Source: CAADGU01 sp964467705
GTDB lineage: Bacteria > Chloroflexota > Anaerolineae > Promineifilales > Promineifilaceae
Reading direction: 5' to 3'
Length of the DNA: 64,000 nucleotides
Assembly: GCA_964467705.1 (NCBI GenBank)
Contig: CAYXUZ010000006.1
Coordinates: forward strand, 1-64,000
In this document: positions 29,821-37,929 of the stretch, one piece after another
Layout of the letters: the number at the start of each line of letters is the position of its first letter
How positions within the stretch are numbered: position 1 is the first letter of the stretch
Notes under the pieces: model-generated
Told to the model about the DNA's origin: nothing
Databases searched by the model: none
What the model saw: the letters and a program-made list of their open reading frames with translations, nothing else
Translations under genes and position numbers: made by a program

Positions 29821-30785
29821 ATCGCGGATGCCGGTGGCCGGGGAGATGGTGGGCTGCCAGCCCAACAGGGCTGCCGCTTGACGAATGTCGGCAATGAAAA
29901 CGCGCTGGTCGCCCGGTCGCCAGTCGCCCCACTGCACCGGGATTTCATGCCCCGTCAATTCCGCCAGCAGCGGCCCAAACTCGCTCCAGATAGAAAGGGT
30001 GTTTTCTGGCCCACCGCCAATGTTAAAGGCCTGCCCACTCAATTCATTTATCTTGTGAATGCCCAATTCATAAACGCGAATGAGGTCGGAAACATGGAGC
30101 AGGTCGCGGACTTGACGGCCGTCGCCATAAATGCTGATGGGCCGATTCATCACGGCGGCAATGACAAAGTGAGCCACCCAACCCTGGTCTTCCACGCCAA
30201 ACTGACGACGGCCGTAAATGCAGCTTTGGCGGAAAACGAGGGTTCGCAGCCCATAAATTCGGGCATAATCCAGGGTGTATTGGTCGCCGGCCCCTTTGGA
30301 GCAGCCATAGGGGGAATGGAAATCCAATGGGTAGGTTTCTGGGATGCCGTGTGGATAGTCGGCATAGCCATAGCGGTTGCCCTGCAATTCTACTTTGGCT
30401 GCTTCCATGCCGCCGTACACTTTGTTGGTGCTGGCATAAAGGACGGCGGCTTGTGGGGCAAGGTGGCGAACAGCTTCCAAGACGTTGAAGGTGCCCAGGG
30501 CGTTGATCTCAAAATCTTCACGGGGATTTTGCACGGAGGTGGTGACGGCGACCTGGCTGGCTAAATGGAGGANNNNNNNNNNGTTGCCAACCCGTCATAC
30601 TCCCGAATGTCCCCCTGAATAAAGTGCAGCCGTTCGCCAAATTCCGCTTGCAGCCAGGCCAGGTTGGCCGGGCCGCCTTTGCGGGAAAGGTTGTCAAAGA
30701 TGACTACATTGTGCCCTTGTTGTAAAAAATAGGCGGCGCTGTTACAGCCAATAAACCCGGCGCCACCGGTGATCAAAATCTTCAT
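29782..30785 (-). CDS. NAD-dependent nucleotide-sugar epimerase, CDP-paratose 2-epimerase-like; interrupted by an assembly gap
   Basis: The extended SDR starts MKILITGGAGFIGCNSA at ATG 30785 (NAD motif GGAGFIG). The N-terminal part runs to IREYDGLA just before ten Ns (30573-30582), and the rest resumes with LHLASQVAVTTSVQNPRED, matching the CDP-paratose/tyvelose epimerase signature. Catalytic YGCSKGAGDQ and the RQSCIYGRRQFG segment are present. The Ns do not preserve the frame, so the true gap is not 10 bp; family comparison suggests a few tens of bases missing. Role: surface polysaccharide sugar synthesis. Confidence 0.85.
30573..30582. other. Assembly gap (10 Ns) inside the epimerase gene
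   Basis: Ten Ns join two contigs of the same gene on the minus strand. The coding frames on either side differ by a non-multiple of three if the Ns are taken literally. Confidence 0.95.
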
Positions 30786-30916
30786 GCTCCCATTTCCTTT
30801 AATGATTTTTCCATAATCCACTCCGGCTCAACAACCGTTTATCTCTCACTGTGGGGTGTTGTATAGCGCCAGGATAAGGCAAAATCCTTATAGTGCTTTA
30901 TACAGGGTAACGGCCG

Positions 30917-31447
30917 TTATCCCTCACCTGCCAGCCGCCGGAAAAGTTGTTCTTTTTTATGTTCCAGGAATTGGTAGAAGAGAGCATCTGGCGGTGGGGC
31001 CGTCATGATCAGGGCATCTTCGCCCGTGTCCCGGTAATAACGGCGGCGACGGCCGACCATTTCAAAGCGATATTTGAGATAGAGTTGTTGGGCGCTGGTA
31101 TTGCTCTGGCGCACTTCCAGCGTGACGATATTGGTGGGGTGGGCGTAGGCCAGTATCAGCATATTCAGCAATAAAAGTTCACCCAACCCCTGGCCGCGCC
31201 AATCAGGATGTACGGCAATGGTGCTGATATGTACCTCGTCCCCAATCAGCCAGAATCCGGCATAACCAATTGTTTCCTCCCCGGTAAGCAATATCTGATA
31301 ATGGGCCAATGTGTTGCCGGAAAGTTCGTGTTCATACAAACCGGGCCGGGCAGGAGTGGGGAAAGAAAGGCGGTCAATGGCGGCAACGGCCGTCAGGTCG
31401 GCCATGGTCATCGGGCGCAGGTGGTAGGGCGGAGGGGGCGTAAGCAT
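30917..31447 (-). CDS. GNAT acetyltransferase, RimI-like
   Basis: A 176-residue GNAT domain: YHLRPMTMADLTAVAAID, then the acetyl-CoA loop VHPDWRGQGLGELLL and ARQSNTSAQQLYLKYRFEMVGRRRRYY, matching the RimI layout (N-terminal protein acetylation; RimI is often encoded with tsaB). The start is uncertain: ATG 31447 lies at the edge of a heptamer array with no ribosome binding site, while ATG 31525 overlaps the tsaB stop (ATGGGAGTTAA) and would translate the array as an N-terminal extension. Confidence 0.82.
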   Translation of the reverse strand: MLTPPPPYHLRPMTMADLTAVAAIDRLSFPTPARPGLYEHELSGNTLAHYQILLTGEETIGYAGFWLIGDEVHISTIAVHPDWRGQGLGELLLLNMLILAYAHPTNIVTLEVRQSNTSAQQLYLKYRFEMVGRRRRYYRDTGEDALIMTAPPPDALFYQFLEHKKEQLFRRLAGEG

Positions 31448-31449
31448 GT

Positions 31450-31519
31450 GGCAGCAGGTGGCAGGTGGCAGGTGGCAGGTGGCAATTTTACCTGCCACTT
31501 GCCACTTGCTACCTTTAAC
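31450..31519. repeat. Periodic dyad repeat (7-nt units, GGTGGCA type)
   Basis: Four GGTGGCA heptamers (31457-31484) follow a GGCAGCA, then a bridging heptamer, then CTGCCAC, TTGCCAC, TTGCTAC and CTTTAAC in the same register. It sits between tsaB and the rimI-like gene and includes the tsaB stop region. Confidence 0.85.
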
Positions 31520-32183
31520 TCCCATCCGGTTCTTTCAGGTAAAGCGGGGCCAGGGAGTCGGCATCATCAACCTGTCCCTGCCGCAGGCGACGCCAGCCGA
31601 TCTCCGCCAATATGCTGGCCCGGCGTACAGAGGCGGCGGGCAAAGCTACGCGGAATTCTTTACCGGCGGCGCGGATTTGTTTGACGGCTTCGGGGGAAAT
31701 CTCTCCGGCGAAAAGGTAACGGCCGTCCGCATCCAGCCGGGCCAATCGTTCTTCCCACGTATCAATGGTGGGCATTTGTGCAGCCAGCCAGCCGTTGTTT
31801 TGCCATTCGTACACGGCCGTACACACTCTGGTGCGGCCGGCTTCGGCCACGGCTATCAATTTGCCCGGTTGTGGGCTGATGCCCGCTGCCAGACAGTCGA
31901 GTGTGGAGATGCCAAGCAGCGGTGTCTGGTTTGCCAGCGCCAGCCCTTTGGCCACGGCCAACCCCACGCGCAAACCGGTGTAAGAGCCTGGCCCAATGGC
32001 TACAGCAACTCCCGACAGGTCGGCCATGTTTACGTCAGCCAGTTGCAGCACATGCTGAATGGCGGGTGTTAGTTCGATGGTGTGGTTATTCAGGCAGCGC
32101 CAGCCGCTTTCGGCGAGTACGGCCGTGCCGCTGTGCAGCGCCAGCCCCAGCCAGCGTGTAGCAGTATCAATTGCCAAAATCAT
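31515..32183 (-). CDS. tsaB: tRNA threonylcarbamoyladenosine biosynthesis protein TsaB
   Basis: A 222-residue ASKHA-fold protein starting MILAIDTATRWLGLAL. The segment VAVAIGPGSYTGLRVGLAVAKGLAL is the hallmark of TsaB, with PLLGISTLDCLA following. TsaB pairs with TsaD and TsaE in forming t6A37 on ANN-decoding tRNAs. The start ATG 32183 is preceded by AAGGGAAAAAG. It lies 41 nt from the tsaE stop. The 3' end meets a heptamer array. Confidence 0.94.
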   Translation of the reverse strand: MILAIDTATRWLGLALHSGTAVLAESGWRCLNNHTIELTPAIQHVLQLADVNMADLSGVAVAIGPGSYTGLRVGLAVAKGLALANQTPLLGISTLDCLAAGISPQPGKLIAVAEAGRTRVCTAVYEWQNNGWLAAQMPTIDTWEERLARLDADGRYLFAGEISPEAVKQIRAAGKEFRVALPAASVRRASILAEIGWRRLRQGQVDDADSLAPLYLKEPDGS

Positions 32184-32223
32184 CTTTTTCCCTTCGTCTC
32201 TCTTTGTGTTCCTGGCAGGTTCA

Positions 32224-32724
32224 TCACACCCCAAATGCACTTTTCTTAAACTCTTCTAACAATTTCTGTGCGCGGTCGCCTTGAGCGCTGATTTGCATTT
32301 TACGGCGGGTTTCGCTGCTGTAGGCTAATGAAATCCACAAGCGGTCAGGTCGTAGCCATTTTTCAATGCGCTCCGGCCATTCAACCATGACGGTATGCGG
32401 TTCGGCCAAAATGTCTTCCAACCCGGCGGTGAAAACGGCGCCGGGGCCATCGAGCCGGTAACAATCGAGGTGATAAAGGACACGGCCGTCGTGCAAACGG
32501 GGATATTCATTGACGACCACAAATGTCGGGCTGGTCACGCGGAGCGTAGCCCCCCAGCCGCGCCCAACCCCACGCGCCAAGGCCGTTTTACCTGCCCCCA
32601 ATTCTCCGGATAGGCAGAGCAAATCACCAGGCTGCAACAGTTCACCCAGCCTGACGCCCAGACGCACTGTTTGCTCTTCGCTGCTGCTGACAAAATCCAA
32701 TGTCCAGGGGTCTAAAATCGCCAT
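32224..32724 (-). CDS. tsaE: tRNA threonylcarbamoyladenosine biosynthesis ATPase TsaE
   Basis: A 166-residue P-loop protein: SGELGAGKTALARG (Walker A), TSPTFVVVNEYP, YHLDCYRLDG and VMVEWPERIEKWL are all diagnostic of TsaE. It supplies ATPase activity to the TsaBD complex. It leads the operon tsaE-tsaB-rimI; tsaD is not in the window. Start ATG 32724. Confidence 0.95.
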   Translation of the reverse strand: MAILDPWTLDFVSSSEEQTVRLGVRLGELLQPGDLLCLSGELGAGKTALARGVGRGWGATLRVTSPTFVVVNEYPRLHDGRVLYHLDCYRLDGPGAVFTAGLEDILAEPHTVMVEWPERIEKWLRPDRLWISLAYSSETRRKMQISAQGDRAQKLLEEFKKSAFGV

Positions 32725-32903
32725 AATCTACCCATGCCCGTTCAGGAATATGAGGATTATACCTCTGCCCGGCAAAGATGGTATTATTGTCCCTCTGTCC
32801 AGATGAAGTGTAAGGGATACAATACAAAGTGGCTTTGCCTTTTGTATGGGAGGCCCTTTTTCCAGGTTTGGCGGGGAGTGAGTTTTAGTATTGAGGATCA
32901 CAC

Positions 32904-33647
32904 ATGCGTGTATTGGTCATATCAGATATTCATGCAAATTTGGCTGCATTTGAAGCAGTGTTAACAGATGCAGCAGGACAATGGGACACGATCTGGTTTT
33001 TGGGTGATCTGGTAGGATATGGGCCAGACCCCAATGAATGTGTCATTGAGCTAAAAAAGCACCATCATCTCACTTTATCTGGCAATCATGATCAAGCGGT
33101 GCTGGGTAATCTGGACATTAAGTTGTTCAACCGCGAGGCCAATTTTGCAATTAGTTGGACACGCGATGTCTTGACTGAAGAGTCCCGTGCCTATTTACAA
33201 TCCTTCGCCTCTAAAACAGTGGAAGAACCATTCACGCTGGCTCATGCCAGCCCTCGCTATCCGGTGTGGGAATATATTATCGATCCTGGTACGGCCGCTG
33301 AGAATTTTGACTGGTTTGTGACGCCCTATTGTTTTGTGGGGCACACGCATGTGCCGGTCATTTTTGAGGAGCGAGTTGGCTCACGTCGGGAGATTTATAT
33401 GCGTGCTCCTTTTTACATGGAATCAGGTGAACCTTTTCCTCTGGCAGAAACGCGCCTGATCATCAACCCTGGCAGTGTGGGCCAGCCACGTGATTCTGAC
33501 CCGCGGGCGGCTTATGTGTTGCTGGATACACAAGAGTTGGTGTGTGTTTTTAAGCGGGTGGAATATCCGGTGCAGACCACGCAGCGACGGATGGAGAAAT
33601 TTGGGATGCCACGTCGGCTGGTGGAGCGCCTGGCACATGGCGTGTAG
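32904..33647 (+). CDS. Metallophosphoesterase (YfcE/Calcineurin-like)
   Basis: A 247-residue phosphoesterase. The five metal motifs are visible: SDIHANLAA, GDLVGYGPDP, SGNHDQAVLG, LAHASP and GHTHVPVI, followed by INPGSVGQPRD. This is the DevT/YfcE-like branch, typically cyclic-nucleotide or nucleotide phosphodiesterases or protein phosphatases. It is transcribed alone; GAGGATC is near the ATG. It is free of ACGGCCGT. The tRNA-Arg gene is convergent at its 3' end. Confidence 0.9.
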   Translation: MRVLVISDIHANLAAFEAVLTDAAGQWDTIWFLGDLVGYGPDPNECVIELKKHHHLTLSGNHDQAVLGNLDIKLFNREANFAISWTRDVLTEESRAYLQSFASKTVEEPFTLAHASPRYPVWEYIIDPGTAAENFDWFVTPYCFVGHTHVPVIFEERVGSRREIYMRAPFYMESGEPFPLAETRLIINPGSVGQPRDSDPRAAYVLLDTQELVCVFKRVEYPVQTTQRRMEKFGMPRRLVERLAHGV

Positions 33648-33653
33648 TGAAAA

Positions 33654-33725
33654 TACCCCCGCCGGGACTCGAACCCGAATCTGCCGCTTAGGAGGCGGCT
33701 GCTCTATCCATTGAGCTACGAGGGC
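33654..33725 (-). tRNA. tRNA-Arg (anticodon CCU)
   Basis: On the minus strand the acceptor starts GCCCTCG and pairs with CGGGGGT. The D arm is GCTCAATGGATAGAGC, the anticodon stem GCCGC/GCGGC encloses CTCCTAA (anticodon CCU, codon AGG), and the T loop is TTCGAGT. No CCA is encoded. Ends are accurate to one or two bases. Confidence 0.93.
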
Positions 33726-33782
33726 AGATTGTCGTGTGTCGTGTAATGGTAACGCAGGCTGATGGTTGAGGGCAAGCCAATT

Positions 33783-34040
33783 TTATGGTTTGCGGGCAAC
33801 GCCCATCCCGTCCAATGTCAAATGCTCTTCACCATCTGGACGGGTGAGTGTGAGTAGTTGGGTGTGGAGGTTGTAATGAAAGGGTTGGGTTGTTTCGTTG
33901 CCATTTGCGGCAGGGAAGACGAGTGCGCCCCATACGGCCGTGTCATCCCGTCCCCGTAATCGCAAAGTCGCCCCTTGCCAGCGGCAGTAATAAACCAGTG
34001 GTCGCATAGGTGAAATGGAACCATATTCAACCGTTTGCAC
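33783..34040 (-). CDS. Small hypothetical protein
   Basis: An 85-residue protein of unknown function, starting at GTG 34040, 15 nt after the stop of the 58-residue protein upstream, with AAGGGA between them. It looks beta-rich (LVYYCRWQGATLRLRGRD; LHTQLLTLTRPDGEEHLTL). An ATG at 34007 is the alternative. A TAV-encoding ACGGCCGT is included. Probably an operon with the next small gene and rel. Confidence 0.55.
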   Translation of the reverse strand: MQTVEYGSISPMRPLVYYCRWQGATLRLRGRDDTAVWGALVFPAANGNETTQPFHYNLHTQLLTLTRPDGEEHLTLDGMGVARKP

Positions 34041-34055
34041 AAACAGTTGAATCCC

Positions 34056-34232
34056 TTATTCCCCTCCGGCTAATTCCATAAAGAAATAGGTGGAAACATC
34101 CACAATTTTCTCCGGCTCTAGCTCAACTAGAACGCCATTCACCTCACGATAAAACTCGTATTCATCTCCCACTTCTTTGACGTGAATCGTCTCGCCTTCA
34201 TATTCAAAAGTCCAGCTTTTTTCGTTGCTCAT
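34056..34232 (-). CDS. 58-residue acidic hypothetical protein
   Basis: Start ATG 34232 (MSNEKSWTFEYEGETIHVKE), stop TAA at 34056-34058. AAGGAG lies about 14 nt upstream of the ATG. The sequence is acidic with an alternating strand pattern (YEFYREVNGVLVELEPEKI) and ends MELAGGE. It sits between rel and the 85-residue protein, all on the same strand with short gaps. Function unknown; codon use looks like real coding sequence. Confidence 0.6.
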   Translation of the reverse strand: MSNEKSWTFEYEGETIHVKEVGDEYEFYREVNGVLVELEPEKIVDVSTYFFMELAGGE

Positions 34233-34324
34233 TTCTGTTCTTTTTTCTCCTTTTGGATCAGCGATTTAGCAAGCTGGACAGTTAAACCTGACAGGTCTTG
34301 TTCACCTTGTTTGGCCGCCAATCC

Positions 34325-36553
34325 TTAGTTCCAACGCTGCCGGTGTACCTCAATGACGTTGGGCAGCGTTTCAAATTTTTGCATTAACCAGTTTAGCTGT
34401 TCCAGGCTGTTGACTTCAACTTCCAGATAGATGGTGGAAATGCTACTGGCGGTGGTTGTTTTGGCGCGAGGGCTGTTAATTTTTTGCCCGCGCAAGATGT
34501 TAACCACGTCTTCTATCAGACCGGGGCGGCGATACGCTTTAATCACAATGGGAATGGGATACGTTTCTGATTCTGTGCCCCAGGCCACGTCTATGAGTCG
34601 TTCGCGCTCAGACAGGTTTTCCAGTTCTTTGCAGTCACGACGGTGAATGGTAACACCTTGACCACGTGTAATAAAGCCAATGATTGGTTCAGGGGGAATG
34701 GGTTGGCAACAGCGGGCCATTTTGGTGGCCAGGCCGCCAACGCCCTGCACAGTGAGGCCTTTGGTTTTGGCGGGTTTGGGTTGCAGTAACGGCCGTAACT
34801 CATCATCCGGCTTCAAATTGCTTTGCATCAGGGCAATCGCGCCGCTGATTTGTGTGCTTTGGATGTCGCCAAAACCCACCTTGGCCAGAAAGGCAGCCTC
34901 ATCCTTATATTTGAGCGCCTGCGCAATGTCGGAGACGGAATAGGTGTTGCTCAAATTCAATCGCCGCAGTTCACGTTCCACAACGGCGCGTCCTTGTTGG
35001 ATATTTTGTTCCCGCTCCTGGTTGCGGAACCATTGGCGAATTTTACTGCGCGTCCGTGCCCGCCCGGTGTAACCCAATGTGGGGTTCATCCAATCGCGGC
35101 TAGGGCCACCTCGTTTCGCCGTGACGATCTCCACCCGGTCGCCCGATTTCAGATGGTAGTCTAGCCCTACCATTTTGCCATTTACCTTGGCGCCCCGGCA
35201 GCGGTGCCCGACTTCCGTATGAATCTGGTAGGCAAAATCAATGGGCGTGGACCCGGCCGGCAGGTCTATCAGGTCGCCTTTGGGTGTGTACACGTAGATG
35301 CGCTCTGCCAGGACTTCGGTTTCCAGAATCTCGGCATCGGTGAGGGAACCGTCGGTATCGCGCAGGGCGGCTAACGTATCTCGCAGCCCTTGAATACGAC
35401 GTTGAACTGAGGAGGCCACGTGAGCACCGTCATCTTCTTTATAAGCCCAATGAGCGGCGACCCCTTTTTCGGCTTCTTCGTGCATACGCTGACTGCGAAT
35501 TTGCACTTCCAGTTTGTAACCTGTTTCGGGGTCGAGCACGGCCGTGTGCAGTGATTGATACCCGTTCCCTTTTGGCGCAGCAATATAATCGTCAAACTCA
35601 CGTGGAATCGGTTTCCATAAGCTATGGACCACACCCAAAACGAGATAACACATGGTGCGGTCTATATCTTCTTTCTCTTTCAAAGTCATGGCGGCATAGG
35701 TGATGGGGTTGGACGGCCGTAAAATAACCCGTAGCGCCTGTACATCATAAATCTCATCAAAATCCACATTTTTGCGCACCATTTTGCGGTGAATGGAGTA
35801 AATGTGTTTAGGTCGCCCTGTTACTTCCGCTTCAATGTTTAGTTCCCTGATCTTTGTTTGTAGTTTGGCAATACACTCCTCAATATAGTCAGACCTCTCT
35901 GCCCGGCGGCTTGCCAATCTGTTGGCTATCTCTTTGTAGGTCTCTGGCTCCAAATAACGGAAGGCCAGGTCTTCCATTTCCCATTTGATTTGCCAGATGC
36001 CCAGACGATTAGCCAGGGGAGCAAAAATATTCATTGCTTCCACTGCCACTTGCCGCCGCTCATCAACCGGCAGGTGACTGGCCCGGCGTAAATCCTGCAA
36101 ACAATCAGCCATACGGATCAGGATGACCCGAATGTCGTCTTCTGTGATGGTGAGAATAGCGCGGCGGATACCTTCCAAAGTGGCGGCTTCGGTTTCGCGG
36201 TGTTTTTTGTACTGAGCTTCTTCCGCATAGGCATACAGGTTTTTTAAGCCATTGATGAGACCGGCTACCTCCGCGCCAAATTGACTTTTAACGGTTTGTG
36301 GATCAACCTGGGTATGGGGCAGCAGGCAATCGTGTAGTAGCCCGGCGACGACGGTAGGCACATCACTTTCAAGTTGCACCAGAATTTGGGCAACGGCAAC
36401 ATCGTGGTCTATATAAAATTCACCAGAGTGGCGGCGACGGCCGTGATGTGCCTGTTCTGCAAAAGCATAAGCCTGCCGCACCTGTTGCCCGGCTTCACCA
36501 TTGGGTAGTAGTTCTAATAGTTCAGCCAGGCTGATGAGAGTTACCTGCGTCAT
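34325..36553 (-). CDS. rel: RelA/SpoT family (p)ppGpp synthetase with degenerate hydrolase site
   Basis: A 742-residue protein with the full Rel layout: HD domain, synthetase (GRPKHIYSIHRKM, EIYDVQALRVIL, APKGNGYQSLHTAVL, EVQIRSQRMHEEAEKGVAAHW), TGS (RIYVYTPKGDLIDLPAGSTPIDFAY), a helical/zinc-finger region (ARCCQPIPPEPIIGF) and a C-terminal ACT domain. In the HD domain the usual HDxxEDT is HDCLLPHT, so the Glu-Asp pair needed for hydrolysis is missing, although His-Asp remains. Expected to make (p)ppGpp but hydrolyse it weakly or not at all. Start ATG 36553 is chosen over TTG 36565. A strong terminator hairpin lies directly upstream. Confidence 0.93.
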   Translation of the reverse strand: MTQVTLISLAELLELLPNGEAGQQVRQAYAFAEQAHHGRRRHSGEFYIDHDVAVAQILVQLESDVPTVVAGLLHDCLLPHTQVDPQTVKSQFGAEVAGLINGLKNLYAYAEEAQYKKHRETEAATLEGIRRAILTITEDDIRVILIRMADCLQDLRRASHLPVDERRQVAVEAMNIFAPLANRLGIWQIKWEMEDLAFRYLEPETYKEIANRLASRRAERSDYIEECIAKLQTKIRELNIEAEVTGRPKHIYSIHRKMVRKNVDFDEIYDVQALRVILRPSNPITYAAMTLKEKEDIDRTMCYLVLGVVHSLWKPIPREFDDYIAAPKGNGYQSLHTAVLDPETGYKLEVQIRSQRMHEEAEKGVAAHWAYKEDDGAHVASSVQRRIQGLRDTLAALRDTDGSLTDAEILETEVLAERIYVYTPKGDLIDLPAGSTPIDFAYQIHTEVGHRCRGAKVNGKMVGLDYHLKSGDRVEIVTAKRGGPSRDWMNPTLGYTGRARTRSKIRQWFRNQEREQNIQQGRAVVERELRRLNLSNTYSVSDIAQALKYKDEAAFLAKVGFGDIQSTQISGAIALMQSNLKPDDELRPLLQPKPAKTKGLTVQGVGGLATKMARCCQPIPPEPIIGFITRGQGVTIHRRDCKELENLSERERLIDVAWGTESETYPIPIVIKAYRRPGLIEDVVNILRGQKINSPRAKTTTASSISTIYLEVEVNSLEQLNWLMQKFETLPNVIEVHRQRWN

Positions 36554-36563
36554 GCATTGTCCC

Positions 36564-36597
36564 AAAAAAAAAGGCGTTCCCCACTGGTGGAGACGCC
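36564..36597 (-). terminator. Intrinsic terminator 11 nt upstream of the rel start codon
   Basis: On the minus strand AGGCGT...ACGCCT with inner CTCCAC/GGGG pairing forms a stem followed by nine Ts (36564-36572), the best Rho-independent signal in the window. It ends about 11 nt before the rel ATG (36553). It terminates the YtxH-like gene upstream or acts as an attenuator for rel. Confidence 0.8.
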
Positions 36598-36734
36598 TAT
36601 CAATTGTTGTTCAAACCAACCCAACGTGCCATGATTGGTAAAAAGCCAACTAACAGAAAATTTTCGGCTATCAGTTTCTTTTAGCGGCATCTTGCCACAA
36701 TATCAAACAGGCAGTTTCCTTCAGACTACCTGAC

Positions 36735-36757
36735 GAAGCAGGTACAAGACCTGCTTC
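36735..36757. promoter_or_regulatory. 9-bp hairpin in the rel leader
   Basis: GAAGCAGGT and ACCTGCTTC pair around a 5-nt loop. With the terminator at 36564 it could form a structured rel leader of about 240 nt (36554-36794), in which I see no gene. Confidence 0.4.
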
Positions 36758-36794
36758 AGTACGCCATTTTGCCAAATTGCCTGCGCGTCAATAA

Positions 36795-37184
36795 TCAAGC
36801 GGCGCTACCATTGGTGGCTTCGTCTGATTCCTGACTATTCGCCTGGCTGTTTGCACCGCTATTTTCAGACTTACCTCGATCCAGGACAATGCGCGCCTGC
36901 TCTTGCACACGCCCGGTAGCTGCCCCCACTTGCTGCCGTGTTTGGGACACCACTTCATTGGCCTGGTCTACATATTGATGGGTATAAGTGGCGGCTGTAT
37001 CTCGATAATGAAGCAGTTGTTCTTCACCGGTATGCACCAGTTGTTCGCTTTTAGCGGCAATTTGGGCACGTGTTTCGCGTCCGGATTGTGGCGCCAGTAT
37101 GATAGCAGTGGCCGCGCCAATGAGGCCGCCAATCACAAATCCTGCCAGGAAAGCGCCTAGATCGTTGGATGAATTCTCGCTCAT
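36795..37184 (-). CDS. YtxH-like membrane-anchored protein
   Basis: A 129-residue protein: one N-terminal membrane helix (FLAGFVIGGLIGAATAIILA), the motif LAPQSGRETRAQI characteristic of YtxH-like proteins, then a long amphipathic helix and an Asn/Ser/Glu-rich tail. YtxH homologues respond to general stress. It follows the DUF948-like gene on the same strand and is followed by the strong terminator before rel. Confidence 0.8.
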   Translation of the reverse strand: MSENSSNDLGAFLAGFVIGGLIGAATAIILAPQSGRETRAQIAAKSEQLVHTGEEQLLHYRDTAATYTHQYVDQANEVVSQTRQQVGAATGRVQEQARIVLDRGKSENSGANSQANSQESDEATNGSAA

Positions 37185-37246
37185 ACTATTTACCTCTTTT
37201 CCAGGGTTGGTCAGTTGCCAAAACCTGTCAACATGGAATTTCTCGT

Positions 37247-37747
37247 TTACTTGATATTATTGCGTGGATTGCCAAATAAGGTTCTAATGGCCTGTCGCAG
37301 ACCGGCGACCTGGGCGCGGGTGCGAATGGTCGGCTGCACCACATTTTGGCTGACAAAGTTGGTAGTCCCACGTAGGGTGCTAACCGTTTCGTTCGTTTTT
37401 TCCAAAATGGGCTTGATTTCAAACTCCAGCATGTTTACCAACCGAATAACCATCAACAGCAGAAGCAGAATGACAACCCCAAAGATGCAGGATTCCAAAG
37501 CCAGGGCGATGATGAGAATGTCACGGACGGCGGCAATGGTTGTGGCCTGGGTTTGGGCCAGCCAGATGGTGAAGGCCACAAACCCAATAAGAAGCAAAAT
37601 GGCGATGCTGGCAATAAGAATGATCACGGCCGTAGACGGCCCGCGCCGCGCCCGATTCTCAATTTCCACAGGTACACCAGGCAGGTAATAAGGAATATGG
37701 GGAGGGGGATTTTCAGTTTGTATCTGCTCAGTTGATTGTGTATTCAT
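37247..37747 (-). CDS. DUF948-like membrane protein
   Basis: A 166-residue protein with two membrane helices (about 40-62 and 72-100, IILIASIAILLLIGFVAFTI; ILIIALALESCIFGVVILLL) and a helical cytoplasmic tail. This arrangement upstream of YtxH resembles the DUF948-YtxH pair found in many bacteria; the role is unknown. ACGGCCGT at 37626 lies near its start. Confidence 0.7.
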   Translation of the reverse strand: MNTQSTEQIQTENPPPHIPYYLPGVPVEIENRARRGPSTAVIILIASIAILLLIGFVAFTIWLAQTQATTIAAVRDILIIALALESCIFGVVILLLLLMVIRLVNMLEFEIKPILEKTNETVSTLRGTTNFVSQNVVQPTIRTRAQVAGLRQAIRTLFGNPRNNIK

Positions 37748-37845
37748 ACTGGTATCCTAACATTGAGTATACCATCCTTAGGTGCAAGTGGCACATGCTA
37801 TGCTTTGGCTACGGCCGTGCCCATGATAAAATGCCCCACTATCCT

Positions 37846-37880
37846 CGTAATCCGTGATTGGCTATCCATAATCCACATGG
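37846..37880. repeat. Weak heptamer array (CGTAATC type)
   Basis: CGTAATC, CGTGATT, GGCTATC and CATAATC in register; the mirrored half is incomplete. It lies about 50 nt upstream of the Rossmann protein start at 37930. Confidence 0.5.
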
Positions 37881-37929
37881 AGATAGCAGTTGACGGATCA
37901 CGATACGAACCACAAGCAAGGAGAGTTCA

